From the NCBI RefSeq assembly GCF_964340395.1, contig NC_135563.1, forward strand, positions 1,905,501-1,969,500: DNA of 64,000 nt. The letters are read 5' to 3'. Shown here one piece after another: positions 35,931 through 51,000 of this stretch. The position numbers and the translations under genes are program-made. Source of the stretch: Glandiceps talaboti (lineage: Eukaryota > Hemichordata > Enteropneusta > Spengelidae). Position 1 is the stretch's first letter. The number at the start of each line of letters is the position of its first letter. The notes under the pieces were generated by a model. It did not search any database. It saw nothing but the letters and a program-made list of their open reading frames with translations, and had not been told where the DNA came from.

Positions 35931-35967
35931 TCACCAATAGCGCCCGCTTTTGTCGATTTTTTGGCGC
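35931..35967 (+). promoter_or_regulatory. Candidate CACUL1 promoter: CCAAT box and E2F-type site
   Basis: CCAAT at 35934-35938 and TTTGGCGC (E2F consensus) at 35960-35967, 130-160 bp before the CACUL1 start codon, in a locally GC-richer stretch without a TATA box. E2F control would suit a regulator of CDK2 and the G1/S step. Motif-level evidence only. Confidence 0.45.
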
Positions 35968-36094
35968 AGAGAAATGACAAACAAACTGGCAGAATCGCCA
36001 TATTGAAAACCTGAGTACTGATGAGGTCTTCGGAGAGGGCTTGTAATTCGTGATATTTTCACCTCCAGGAGGAAATTTCATCCATTTGTTGAAG

Positions 36095-39000
36095 ATGGAT
36101 GAACCCATGGAAGACCAGTGTGGTGAATATCACCCACAAGAACAACCGAACCAATCTACCGCTGAAGTTGAACGGAAAAAATTACCCTCCCTTCTGAGGC
36201 CAGTCGGTACGTACAAAATTATAAAAATGTAAATACAAGTACATATACATAGAGAGAGACGGCATTTGGTTTTAAGTGGCACTTTATAAATATTGCTCTT
36301 GACGTCCGATATTTAAAATCCACATATTGTAGTCAGATATTTAAATGCTGATTGTTCTACAGTGGCTACCCGCTCCTTTGAAATCGACACATGGAAATAT
36401 TAATATTAATTATTATTATGTTTTTGTTGTTGTGATGTACTACGAAACGAGACAACCAAACAAGGGGGGATCTTTCGCTGATATTTTTAGTGGAATAAAG
36501 TGGAATAACTGGTAGTGATTGTTGCAAGCGATATGAAAGGAAGTAATAAAAAATAGTGATAGTTGAGTTTTGAGGGCAAGGATGAATAACTGTGGGCCGA
36601 TTGCAAAATACTATATGTAGATAATTAAACATTTTTAGTCAAGCTAGGGAGTCAGGGTTAGGGATAGTAAACCTGGTTTTCATCACCTTCAGTGGTTGGA
36701 CACTGATGTCTATCACCTTCAGTGGTTGGACACTGCTCTCTATGTATCACCTTTAGTGGTTGGACACTGCTCTCTATGTATCACTTTTAGTGGTTGGACA
36801 CTGCTCTCTATGTATCACCTTCAGTGGTTGGACACTGCTCTCTGTGTATCACCTTCAGTGGTTGGACACTGCTCTCTATGTATCACCTTCAGTGGATAGA
36901 CACTGCTGTACATGTAGCTAAGTTTCAGGAATTTTAGATGGCAAAGGCTATTCACCCAGTGACTGGGCAAATAACAACACTTTTGCCATTATTCACCCAG
37001 TGACTGGGCAAATAACAACACTTTTGCCATTATTCACTCGGTGACTGGGCAAATAACAGCACTTTTGCCATTATTCACTCGGTGACTGGGCAAATAACAG
37101 CACTTTTGCCATTATTCACTTGGTGACTGGGCAAATAACAGCACTTTTGCCATTATTCACTCGGTGACTGGGCAAATAACAGCACTGGGCAAATAACAGC
37201 ATTTTTGCCATTATTCACTCGGTGGCTGGGCAAATAACAGCACTTTTGCCATTATTCACCCAGTGACTGGGCAAATAACAGCACTTTTGCCATTATTCCC
37301 CCAGTGGCTGGGCAAATAATAGCACTTTTGCCATTATTCACCCAGTGGCTGGGCAAATACAATGTAACAACACTTTTGCCATTATTCACCCAGTGGCTGG
37401 GCAAATAACAGTACTTTTGTGGCAGGTGATACATAGTGTAGTTGGAAATTGTGGTGTCTAGGTAGTAGTTAGGAAATTGTGGTGTCTAGTTAGTAGTTGG
37501 AAATTGTGGTGTCTAGGTAGTAGTTTGGAAATTGTGGTGTCTAGGTAGTAGTTAGGAAATTGTGGTGTCTAGTTAGTAGTTGGAAATTGTGGTGTCTAGG
37601 TAGTAGTTTGGAAATTGTGGTGTCTAGGTAGTAGTTAGGAAATTGTGGTGTCTAGTTAGTAGTTTGGAAATTGTGGTGTCTAGGTAGTAGTTAGGAAATT
37701 GTGGTGTCTAGGTAGTAGTTTGGAAATTGTGGTGTCTAGGTAGTAGTTAGGAAATTGTGGTGTCTAGTTAGTAGTTTGGAAATTGTGGTGTCTAGGTAGT
37801 AGTTAGGAAATTGTGGTGTCTAGGTAGTAGTTTGGAAATTGTGGTGTCTAGGTAGTAGTTGGGAAATTGTGGTGTCTAGTTAGTAGTTAGGAAATTGTGG
37901 TGTCTAGGTAGTAGTTTGGAAATTGTGGTGTCTAGTTAGTAGTTAGGAAATTGTGGTGTCTAGGTAGTAGTTGGGAAATTGTGGTGTCTAGGTAGTAGTT
38001 AGGAAATTGTGGTGTCTAGGTAGTAGTTGGGAAATTGTGGTGTCTAGTTAGTAGTTAGGAAATTGTGGTGTCTAGGTAGTAGTTGGGAAATTGTGGTGTC
38101 TAGTTAGTAGTTAGGAAATTGTGGTGTCTAGTTAGTAGTTTGGAAATTGTGGTGTCTAGGTAGTAGTTAGGAAATTGTGGTGTCTAGTTAGTAGTTTGGA
38201 AATTGTGGTGTCTAGTTAGTAGTTAGGAAATTGTGGTGTCTAGGTAGTAGTTGGAAATTGTGGTGTCTAGGTAGTAGTTAGGAAATTGTGGTGTCTAGGT
38301 AGTAGTTGGGAAATTGTGGTGTCTAGGTAGTAGTTGGGAAATTGTGGTGTCTAGGTAGTAGTTAGGAAATTGTGGTGTCTAGTTAGTAGTTAGGAAATTG
38401 TGGTGTCTAGTTAGTAGTTAGGAAATTGTGGTGTCTAGTTAGTGGTTGGGAAATTGTGGTGTCTAGTTAGTAGTTTGGAAATTGTGGTGTCTAGTTAGTA
38501 GTTAGGAAATTGTGGTGTCTAGGTAGTAGTTGGAAATTGTGGTGTCTAGGTAGTAGTTGGGAAATTGTGGTGTCTAGTTAGTAGTTGGGAAATTGTGGTG
38601 TCTAGTTAGTAGTTGGGAAATTGTGGTGTCTAGGTAGTAGTTTGGAAATTGTGGTGTCTAGTTAGTAGTTGGGAAATTGTGGTGTCTAGTTAGTGGTTGG
38701 GAAATTGTGGTGTCTAGGTAGTAGTTAGGAAATTGTGGTGTCTAGTTAGTAGTTGGGAAATTGTGGTGTCTAGTTAGTAGTTGGGAAATTGTGGTGTCTA
38801 GTTAGTAGTTTGGAAATTGTGGTGTCTAGTTAGTAGTTGGGAAATTGTGGTGTCTAGTTAGTAGTTGGGAAATTATGGTGTATAGTTAGTAGTTGGGAAA
38901 TTGTGGTGTCTAGGTAGTAGTTGGGAAATTGTGGTGTCTAGGTAGTAGTTTGGAAATTGTGGTGTCTAGGTAGTAGTTGGGAAATTGTGGTGTCTAGTTA

Positions 39001-42000
39001 GTAGTTGGAAATTGTGGTGTCTAGTTAGTAGTTGGAAATTGTGGTGTCTAGTTAGTAGTTAGGAAATTGTGGTGTCTAGTTAGTAGTTGGGAAATTGTGG
39101 TGTCTAGGTAGTAGTTTGGAAATTGTGGTGTATAGTTAGTAGTTAGGAAATTGTGGTGTCTAGGTAGTAGTTGGGAAATTGTGGTGTCTAGTTAGTAGTT
39201 AGGAAATTGTGGTGTCTAGGTAGTAGTTGGGAAATTATGGTGTCTAGTTAGTAGTTAGGAAATTGTGGTGTCTAGGTAGTAGTTGGGAAATTGTGGTGTC
39301 TAGGTAGTAGTTTGGAAATTGTGGTGTCTAGTTAGTAGTTGGAAATTGTGGTGTCTAGTTAGTAGTTAGGAAATTGTGGTGTCTAGGTAGTAGTTAGGAA
39401 ATTATGGTGTCTAGGTAGTAGTTTGGAAATTGTGGTGTATAGTTAGTAGTTGGAAATTGTGGTGTCTAGTTAGTAGTTTGGAAATTGTGGTGTATAGTTA
39501 GTAGTTAGGAAATTGTGGTGTATAGGTAGTAGTTAGGAAATTATGGTGTCTAGTTAGTAGTTTGGAAATTGTGGTGTCTAGTTAGTAGTTGGGAAATTGT
39601 GGTGTCTAGGTAGTAGTTGGGAAATTGTGGTGTCTAGTTAGTAGTTAGGAAATTGTGGTGTCTAGGTAGTAGTTGGGAAATTGTGGTGTCTAGTTAGTAG
39701 TTGGGAAATTGTGGTGTCTAGTTAGTAGTTAGGAAATTGTGGTGTCTAGGTAGTAGTTTGGAAATTGTGGTGTCTAGTTCGTAGTTGGGAAATTGTGGTG
39801 TCTAGTTAGTAGTTGGGAAATTGTGGTGTCTAGTTAGTAGTTAGGAAATTGTGGTGTCTAGGTAGTAGTTGGGAAATTGTGGTGTCTAGTTAGTAGTTTG
39901 GAAATTGTGGTGTCTAGTTAGTAGTTAGGAAATTGTGGTGTCTAGTTAGTAGTTTGGAAATTGTGGTGTCTAGTTAGTAGTTGGGAAATTGTGGTGTCTA
40001 GGTAGTAGTTGGGAAATTATGGTGTATAGTTAGTAGTTTGGAAATTGTGGTGTCTAGTTAGTAGTTTGGAAATTGTGGTGTCTAGTTAGTAGTTTGGAAA
40101 TTGTGGTGTCTAGTTAGTAGTTGGGAAATTGTGGTGTCTAGTTAGTAGTTTGGAAATTGTGGTGTCTAGTTAGTAGTTGGGAAATTGTGGTGTCTAGGTC
40201 GTAGTTTGGAAATTGTGGTGTCTAGTTAGTAGTTGGAAATTGTGGTGTCTAGGTAGTAGTTTGGAAATTGTGGTGTCTAGGTAGTAGTTAGGAAATTGTG
40301 GTGTCTAGGTAGTAGTTTGGAAATTGTGGTGTCTAGTTAGTAGTTAGGAAATTGTGGTGTCTAGGTCGTAGTTTGGAAATTGTGGTGTCTAGGTCGTAGT
40401 TTGGAAATTGTGGTGTCTAGGTAGTAGTTGGAAATTGTGGTGTCTAGGTAGTAGTTTGGAAATTGTGGTGTCTAGTTAGTAGTTTGGAAATTGTGGTGTA
40501 TAGTTAGTAGTTGGAAATTGTGGTGTCTAGTTAGTAGTTTGGAAATTGTGGTGTCTAGTTAGTAGTTGGGAAATTGTGGTGTCTAGGTAGTAGTTAGGAA
40601 ATTGTGGTGTCTAGTTAGTAGTTAGGAAATTGTGGTGTCTAGGTAGTAGTTTGGAAATTGTGGTGTCTAGTTAGTAGTTGGGAAATTGTGGTGTCTAGTT
40701 AGTAGTTGGGAAATTGTGGTGTCTAGTTAGTAGTTAGGAAATTGTGGTGTCTAGGTAGTAGTTTGGAAATTGTGGTGTCTAGTTAGTAGTTAGGAAATTG
40801 TGGTGTCTAGGTAGTAGTTTGGAAATTGTGGTGTCTAGTTAGTAGTTGGGAAATTGTGGTGTCTAGTTAGTAGTTTGGAAATTGTGGTGTCTAGTTAGCA
40901 GTTGGGAAATTGTGGTGTCTAGTTAGTAGTTTGGAAATTATGGTGTCTAGTTAGTAGTTAGGAAATTGTGGTGTCTAGGTAGTAGTTGGGAAATTGTGGT
41001 GTCTAGTTAGTAGTTGGAAATTGTGGTGTCTAGGTGGTAGTTGGGAAATTGTGGTGTCTAGTTAGTAGTTGGAAATTGTGGTGTCTAGTTAGTAGTTGGA
41101 AATTGTGGTGTCTAGGTAGTAGTTTGGAAATTGTGGTGTCTAGTTAGTAGTTGGGAAATTGTGGTGTCTAGTTAGTAGTTGGGAAATTGTGGTGTCTAGT
41201 TAGTAGTTGGGAAATTGTGGTGTCTAGTTAGTAGTTGGAAATTGTGGTGTCTAGTTAGTAGTTTGGAAATTGTGGTGTCTAGTTAGTAGTTGGGAAATTG
41301 TGGTGTCTAGTTAGTGGTTGGGAAATTGTGGTGTCTAGGTAGTAGTTGGAAATTGTGGTGTCTAGTTAGTAGTTGGAAATTGTGGTGTCTAGTTAGTAGT
41401 TTGGAAATTGTGGTGTCTAGTTAGTAGTTTGGAAATTGTGGTGTCTAGGTAGTAGTTTGGAAATTGTGGTGTCTAGTTAGTAGTTAGGAAATTGTGGTGT
41501 CTAGGTAGTAGTTGGGAAATTGTGGTGTCTAGGTAGTAGTTGGAAATTGTGGTGTCTAGTTAGTAGTTGGAAATTGTGGTGTCTAGGTAGTAGTTGGGAA
41601 ATTGTGGTGTCTAGGTAGTAGTTGGGAAATTGTGGTGTCTAGGTAGTAGTTGGGAAATTGTGGTGTCTAGGTAGTAGTTGGGAAATTGTGGTGTCTAGGT
41701 AGTAGTTGGGAAATTGTGGTGTCTAGGTAGTAGTTTGGAAATTGTGGTGTCTAGTTAGTAGTTAGGAAATTGTGGTGTCTAGGTAGTAGTTGGGAAATTG
41801 TGGTGTCTAGGTAGTAGTTGGAAATTGTGGTGTCTAGTTAGTAGTTGGAAATTGTGGTGTCTAGGTAGTAGTTGGGAAATTGTGGTGTCTAGGTAGTAGT
41901 TGGGAAATTGTGGTGTCTAGGTAGTAGTTGGGAAATTGTGGTGTCTAGGTAGTAGTTGGGAAATTGTGGTGTCTAGGTAGTAGTTGGGAAATTGTGGTGT

Positions 42001-45000
42001 CTAGGTAGTAGTTGGAAATTGTGGTGTCTAGGTAGTAGTTGGGAAATTGTGGTGTCTAGGTAGTAGTTTGGAAATTGTGGTGTCTAGTTAGTAGTTGGAA
42101 ATTGTGGTGTCTAGGTAGTAGTTAGGAAATTATGGTGTCTAGGTAGTAGTTAGGAAATTGTGGTGTCTAGGTAGTAGTTAGGAAATTGTGGTGTCTAGTT
42201 AGTAGTTGGAAATTGTGGTGTCTAGTCAGTAGTACATGTGTGTATGTGTTACATATAAACATATCAGAGTATGTATATTATATGCAGAACACTATGTAAA
42301 CCAATATGCAAATTACCATGTTATTTATATATAAATTGATATGCAAATTAGCCAGCATCCTTGCAATCTATCCTGGGGTGTACATTGGGTCACTTGTTTA
42401 CCTGGCTAGAACTGTTATGTATAGAAATCTACAATGTACGTACAACTGATTGTCAGAAAATTATACTAATTGATGGTTACTTTATTTTACAAATCACTGA
42501 TCATGGCATGCCATGTGTAAACTTGTTACTCACCACTACCACTACCATCCTCAATATATGAGCTTTTATTTAATTGTACTTGTCCTCATACCTGTCCCAA
42601 TATTGTAGCTTGTTTTGGACATGTATAAAATGCTATTAGTACTATAGTAGTATTAATGTTGAACATTGCTAAAAGTAAAGAAATGTTACTCAGCTTCCGC
42701 AGACAGACAACTGAGCCTGATCCTGTTAAGGTCAAAGGTGAAGATGTTTGTTGTGCAATTACGTACCAGTCAACTCCTATATGTATTACCTGAGAAAACT
42801 AAGGTTGTTTAATGTTAATATTATTGTTAAGCAGGAGATTCTCGCTCTGTTTTAGTGTTCTGTTATAGAGAGCATTTTAAGTTATTGTATTGTCTGCTTG
42901 GGAGGAAGTATCCCAAAAAAAGAATGACTTAGACTGGGTAAAATCATAAAGAAGGCAGGGGCATTCAAATCGGTGTGTGTCAGTGGCCATTGAACTTTCT
43001 CTACAAGGACGGACCGGCACTCATCTTAACTACACATCCACTATGACAAGAATTTGATGATAGACAAATCAACAGAAGTGGTAGACTGAGGCTACCGGCC
43101 GCTGTCATGTGTCGTTATACAAAATCTTTCATACCAGAAGCAATCAGACTGTTTAGTGCCAATTTTAAATGTGTGCTACTTGTACCATTTCCACTGGTTT
43201 TATCGTATTCAACTTTGTATCAGACCGAGCTTTTATCTGCTGTGTGCAATATATCCGTAGGACTGTAAATATTTATTGCGTTATTTTTAGTCCCCGCGGA
43301 CGAAGTCCGGAACGGGGACTTATGGATTGGGTTCCGTCCGTGCGTCCGTCTGTCCGCAGCTGTTTCTTGGAGATGCCTGGACCGATTTTTTTCAAACTTG
43401 GTACATACTATGGCATACATATGCACGTCAATTTGTTTTATGATACGATCCAATATGGCCGCCTAGCAACCATTTTGTTTGCGAATTTTCCCTGTCTAGA
43501 GCCATAACTCAGACATGTTTTAACAGATCTCATTCAAAGTTGGTATTAGGACAGTGTTCTATGACATACATGTGCATATTCATTGTTGTCATGATACGAT
43601 CCAATATGGCCGCCTAGCAGCCATTTTGTTTGTGAATTTTCATGTCAAAAGCCATAACTCAGACATGCTTGAACAGATCTCATTCAAAGTTGGTATTAGG
43701 ACAGTGTTCTGTGACATACATGTGCATATCCATTTTCATTGTGATACGATCCAATATGGCTGCCTGGTAGCCATTTTGTTTGTGAATTTTCATGTCCAAA
43801 GCCATAACTCAGACATGCTTGAACAGATCTTATTCAAAGTTGGTATTAGGACAGTGTTCTATGACATACATGTTTATATCCATTTTCGTCGTGATACGAT
43901 CCAATATGGCTGCCTGCCAGCCATTTTGTTTGTGAATTTTCCATGTCCAAAGCCATAACTCAGACATGCTTAAACAGATCTCATTCAAAGTTGGTATTAG
44001 GACAGTGTTCTATGACATACATGTGCATATCCATTTTCATTGTGATACCATTCAATATGGCTGCCTGCCAGCCATTTTGTTTGTGAATTTTCCATGTCCA
44101 AAGCCATAACTCAGACATGCTTAAACAGATCTCATTCAAAGTTGGTATTAGGACAGTGTTCTATGATATACATGTGCATATCCATTTTCGTTGTGATACG
44201 ATCCAATATGGCTGCCTGGCAGCCATTTTGTTTGCGAATTTTCATGTCCAAAGCCATAACTCAGACATGCTTGAACAGATCTCATTTAAAGTTGGTATTA
44301 GGACAGTGTTCTATGACATACATGTGCCTATCCATTTTCGTCGTGATACAATGTTTGTGAATTTTCCATGTCCAAAGCCATAACTCAGACTCCATTTTCA
44401 TCATGATATGATCCCCCATACCCAACCAATCCTTTATTGTTGGAGGCATATTCCATGTCCAACAAGCACACACAACATATCTAAGTCTGTTTGTTTTAGG
44501 TTCACAAATGTTGTTGCGTGATCAGAGTAGTGATAATTCCTTAAAACCCAATTATAGCGGGGACTATGTCATTCTCAATGACTTGTTTATTACCTTATTA
44601 GTCTGCAAGTTGTATCTTCATTTTTTATCACTGTTATTGTATATTTTCATTTTTAAGGCATGTTCATATTGCTTTTTTCGTGGTTTTTTTTCTCCGGCGT
44701 AAATAGGTGAGAACGATTAGTAAACAGAGGGGATCAGCTGTATGTGTTCACACACACAATGTGACACCATTATCCGCCGGCGTAAACGATAAGTTCAACG
44801 ATAAGTGCATAGTGCGATCATTGTAAACAACATGAGTTGTAGAGACTGCCTTGTGTTTTTTATTGCTGTTTATTGCTGTGTACGTTCATGCGTTCGAGAA
44901 ATAAGCGAAGATGTCTTCTCAGATCTCATGCATGTTAACAATTTCACTCGTCGTCGCGTCGTGATGCCCAGTTTAACTTTTATTTCGACAAGCCACGCAA

Positions 45001-48000
45001 CACGCTCGACGTTGACATGTCGACCAACGTGAATTCATGTGTTTTCTATTCGTACAAATTCTGAATTCAGTCACACCAGTTGTTACCTCTTTCGCTGTTG
45101 TGGACCATGGGTGTATTACTATTAGCGAGGGACATGTTGTATGGTTTTTCTCTACTCCCGTTTGCCCCTGACATTAAACGTCTCTTCTCAAATAATGGTA
45201 GTTTGTCGACATAGTACAGCCATGGTTCTACTTCCATGGTACAGCAAATAGCCTACACGGCGGAGAACCACCGCCGGTGTCAGTATGAGTAAACGGCAAA
45301 TAACTAATTTCTTTTCTCCGGCTAGTAAGCCAGGTAGGAGTGATGGAAATGGTGAACAACCCGCTAATGAAAAAAATAATATCGCAACGAGACCGCAGGC
45401 AAATTCTGCCTTCCGAAATACTTTCCACGCAAGGCCTTTCGTTGTTATGGCGGCAAATTTGCACTTCCGTATGTGATCTGTGCACTGTGTGCATGTCTGT
45501 AGTACTGTACATGTAACAATATCAGTATTTATCAAATCTCGTATCGTCTTTACTTTAATTTATTTGAACTGAACAATCTTCAGAGGAATAAGTGTGGCGT
45601 AGACATTCACTGGTAAAAAAGTCAAAAATGATTCACGCAATAGTCAACTTCCGAACACTTACGGCACTCAGTGGTGAAATGACCCAATATATGTTATCAA
45701 TTTCACATCGCACATCAGTCGTCTGCTATGAAATATTTCAGTAAACCAAATGAAAAAAAAATCCTACCGAACACTAATTGTACGTAATTACGTGATGTTG
45801 AGAACTAGCTGCATTTATTTGCAGATTAATTACGTGACACCATCTGACTTGCACATGTAAAACGGGACGGGTTCCCCCAGTCACCCCATTACTTTTCCGA
45901 GTACATTCACATTCAGTCTCAGTAAAAAACTTCAAGATGGAAATATCGTAAAATTAAAACCAGAGGACAAGTACCTAAAACGTAGACATCAATAGCAACT
46001 TTTACACAAACCATATATTCACAGATACATGTACCTCCAATGCTCACAGCGTTTGAACTTATATGGCTGCAGTGATGCTCATATGTCGGCCAAAATGTAC
46101 CGTTAAAACTTATAATCGGGAGTTAATACAAAGGAAATCCACAAAATCTGAAGAGAATATTTACGCAAATTACTGTGCTATCTCGGCAACAACTTCTTTG
46201 ATAGCAGTTTCCGTAAATACGGTGGCGAAGACATCGTGTGCTAAACATAAGGTATCTTTTCAGATCGTAACGAAAACGTATCTCACACGTGTTAAATTTT
46301 GGGCAATATGTGGTGGTTGAATAGCAAATTAACGAGTCTTGTTCTCCTAATAATATTTCGCATAAGTTTGGCTCTGCAATTCGACAGGAAAACCTAAAAC
46401 GGCGTTTTCACTGTGACCTCGGCCATTTGCGTTACCGTTGGAGAAATTGTAGCGATTGCTTCCAGTCAAACATCGGAACGGAAAAAGGTACAAAAACAGA
46501 GGAAAGAACCCCAAAATCACAGTACACGCTACAGTTATTGCAGTTAGTATAAGACATAGTTTGAGTGAACCACATAAACGTTACATGGGAGGATGATTCA
46601 TTGAAGGGATGATGTGGTGTGGTACATCAATAATAATAACAATATTTATGATTCGTTGCCGACTTCAATGTTTTTTTAAATACATTGGTGGTTCTGAATA
46701 AAGATTAGCAAGCTTACCAAAGTGTGATAGTAAAGATGAGTATATAAATACAAACGTGTTTATGCCAACTTATAACCAGTACATGAAATGGTTTCTTCCG
46801 GACAAAGTTTTATGACTTCACCCATGGTGCTACACACCACTATCCTAATAAACAAGAAAGGCCTAAGTACGCGGCGACATCAGTTTACAATACATGTATG
46901 AACATGTGGCTCGGTAATTGTCGATCGAACTCTCAATATTGCGCACTAATTAGCTGGCAACATGGTAATTTGCTGACCGGGGAAATTAGTGCGATGACTG
47001 CAATACACCGATTGAGGGCGCTTACACCGGCGTAAAGCGTTCACACCTACAACTGAGTACAAGCTAATCCTTTCCTCCGGAGGATCTCCGGAGCTGAATC
47101 AACCAAAACCTCCGCAGTAAAATAATCCACAGATTCTCCGGAGTCGACCATTCACACACGCAAATTACCTCCGGAGTTAATTTAAGTCACTGATTCTCCG
47201 GAGGATAGGTCCTAGTGTGAACGGAGTATCAGTCTGCAAGTTGTGTCTTCGTTTTTATCACTGTTATTGTGTGTTTGTTTACAGCAGGTGTTATAATTAC
47301 CCTTTAGGGATTTAATTAAGTATTATCTTATCTTATCTTATCTTATCTTATCTTATCTTATCTTTTCTTATTATAAAACCATTCTCCTACCCGGAAACCC
47401 CAATCTCAGTTGTATTCAATTTTTCAAAACTTGACTTGATGTATAATGTTTTATTCTTATTGCAGTGATGGGTGCTATAACAAAGGAAGAATATCAGACA
47501 CAGTATTGGCCTAAATTAGAAAATGCTATTATCCAATTACTAACACAGACACCAGGTGATTACATCCCTATATCTTATGAACAGATGTACAGGTAAGCTG
47601 AATTGCAAAATAATTAATATTCAGTAATATATTTGTAATGTTTGACTTTTTGGGGGATATTATAGAACTTTATTATACATTTTTTGTATACCTTCATGAT
47701 GACTGTGATGACAGTAAGTAGTATACATGTATACTGAAGGTTTCCATTTAAAACAAGTATTGTCAGTATGATTGTGAGTTAATTAGTAGTAAATCAATTC
47801 CATTTATGTAATTTAGCCACAGATTTGCTACAAATGTGTATAGTTAGGAGATACTATTAGCTTTTTGCAATGTTCTGAGTTACAAACACAGACTTGGCCT
47901 ATGTTGTTTCATATTGATTTTTCAAGTAGGAAGCCATGGTAAAATTGTTTTTTTTTTTAAAGTAACCAGATTTAAACAATACCTCCTGTAAGAACAAAAC

Positions 48001-51000
48001 CACAGATTTTTGGGCCTACACACATTGTTAGAATGCAAAATTCTGAAGTATAGCTATTATACAGGCAGGATGTACCACTTGATTGGAAAATTAATTATAT
48101 GAAACTACATGAAATTTGAAGCTTGCATATTAAAATATTGCCTAATCATCAAACTTATCAATTATGCAAATGAACAATTTAGCTTATAAGTTGCATGATC
48201 AAGCTTTAAATGACTCATGTACATTTTTACCATCAATATACATGTATGTACTAATTATCTGCAATTTAAAGCTTGCATACTAAAGATATTGCTTAAAGTA
48301 GCACAAGCTAAGGTTTGTTAGCTTTTTACTCAAGTGAAAATACTTACATAAAACCACATTCCAGTATACATGTAATGTCAATGTATGTCTTCTATGACAT
48401 TACAATTGCGTTTTGGCATTGTTAGAACAGTTGATCTCATAGTAGGAGTTTCCTGAATATTTTTTTATACGTATCATAAATTACGTCATCGGATCATTTA
48501 TAAGTTATATAATAATACTAGGTTTGAGTTCAGTTAATTGCAAGTGATGGTTAAGTGTGTATGAGTAAGTACAATAATGTGAGAACCTTTTCAATATGCA
48601 GTAAAAGCTACACCTAAACACTTATAAATTCAGCTTGTGTCCCTTTAACTATCAAAGTGATTATTTATGCAAATCTATGCAAATTACACATCACAATTAA
48701 AAACTACATAAAAAACTACATCAAACAGGTATGATTTGCTATGGTTGATGGATGTACCAAGTTAAGTGAAATTTGAAGTTTGTATTACAGTGTATTAAGA
48801 TAGAGCCTAATTACCATAAATCATTAATTAATATGTAATTACTCATTAAAATTAAAAACAATACCAAGAGGCTTTAGATGATATGTGTGTTTTCTCATGA
48901 TTGATGTACCAAATTGTATGGAATTTGAAGAGTGCATTCCAAAGATATAGCTTAATTACTGAAGATCATTAGTTATTCAAATTAATCATCAAAAGTTAAA
49001 TCTGTGTCAACAAACTTGATAGGACTTTGTTATGGTTGATATATGTACCAAATTGTATGAAATTTGAAGATTACATTCTTAAGATAGGCCTAATTACCAA
49101 AAATCTTTAATTATGCAAATTATTTGTGAAAACTGCAAGCTACGTCAACAAACTTTATATATAGGACATGCGCTTTGTTAGGGGTAACATGTAAATCATA
49201 TTGAAATTGAAGTATGAATTCTTAAGATATAGCCTAATTACCGACAATTATTAATTATGCAAATTATTCATTAAACTTTTAAGCTAAATGAATACCCTCT
49301 ATAGGATATATGTGTTTTGTCATAGTTAGTCCCCGCCGGACGAAGTCCGGGACGGGGACTTATGGATTGGGTTCCGTCTGTCCGTCCGTCCGCAGCTGTT
49401 TCTTTGAGATGCCTGGACCCAAATTTTTTTCAAACTTGATACAGGGGCAACATACAATGGCATACATATGCACGTCAATTTGTTTCATGATACGATCCAA
49501 TATGGCTGCCTAGCAGCCATTTTGTTTGCAAATTTTCCCTGTCTAAAGCCACAACTCAGACATGCTTGAACAGATCTCATTCAAAGTTGGTATTAGGACA
49601 GTGTTCTATGACATACATGTGCATATCCATTTTCATTGTGATACGATCCAATATGGCTGCCTGGCAGCTATTTTGTTTGCGAATTTTCCATGTCCAAAGC
49701 CATAACTGAGACATGCTTGAACAGATCTCATTCAAAGTTGGTATTAGGACAGTGTTCTGTGACATACATGTGCATATCCTGGCCATTTTCGTCGTGATAC
49801 GATTCCCCATACCCGACCCATCCTTTATTGTTGTAGGCATGTTCCATGTCCAACAAGCAGACACAACATATCTAAGTCTGTTTGATTTAGGTTCACAAGT
49901 GTTGTTGCGTGATCAGAGTAGTGATAATTCCTTAAAACCCAATCATAGCGGGTACTGTGTCATTCTCTATGGCTTGTTAACATATGTACCAAATTATATT
50001 GAATTTGAAGCATTTCAAAGATATGGTGTAATTACTATCAAAGATATAGTGTAGTTACTATCAAAGATATAGTCTAATTACTAATTACACTGTGTAATTA
50101 CCATTAATTATATATTTGCAAATGACTAACTAATGCCATGTTTATCAAAATCTAATTGTCATTACCATATGATGTGCAGCAAGTTTCATTAGCCGGTTTT
50201 GCGATATTGTGACCACAGACAGAGGGACAGACACAGACACACAGACAGAGGGACAGACACAGACACACAGACAGAAGCATAACATTAAGGGAGGAAAAAA
50301 TCCAAAATAATACCCAGTCTTCATCCATGTGACAACTTGAATGCAGCAGTTCAGTTCAAATGTCAGTGTCCTGAACATCAACATTGTAATATGATATTTT
50401 AGCTAGATTGTAATCAACATTGTTATATGATATTTTATCTAGATTGTAATCCACATTGTTATATGATATTTTAGCTAGATTGTAGTATGATATTTTAGCT
50501 AGATTGTAATCCACATTGTAATATGATATTTGAGCTAGATTGTAATCCACATTGTTACATGATATTTTAGCTAGATTGTAATCCACATTGTTACATGATA
50601 TTTTAGCTAGATTGTAATCAACATTGTAACATGATATTTTAGCTAGATTGTAATCCACATTGTTATATGATATTTTAGCTAGATTGTAGTATGATATTTT
50701 AGCTAGATTGTTATATGATATTTTAGCTAGATTGTAATCCACATTGTTATATGATATTTTAGCTAGATTGTAATCCACATTGTTACATGATATTTTAGCT
50801 AGATTGTAGTATGATATTTTAGCTAGATTGTTATATGATATTTTAGCTAGATTGTAATCCACATTGTTATATGATATTTGAGCTAGATTGTAATCCACAT
50901 TGTAATATGATATTTTAGCTAGATTGTAATCCACATTGTTATATGATATTTGAGCTAGATTGTAATCCACATTGTAATATGATATTTTAGCTAGATTGTA

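Noticed and set aside
45188-45535. Minus-strand frames of 94-115 codons
   Set aside because: Overlap each other and the plus-strand frame at 45285; no recognisable domain or splice structure.
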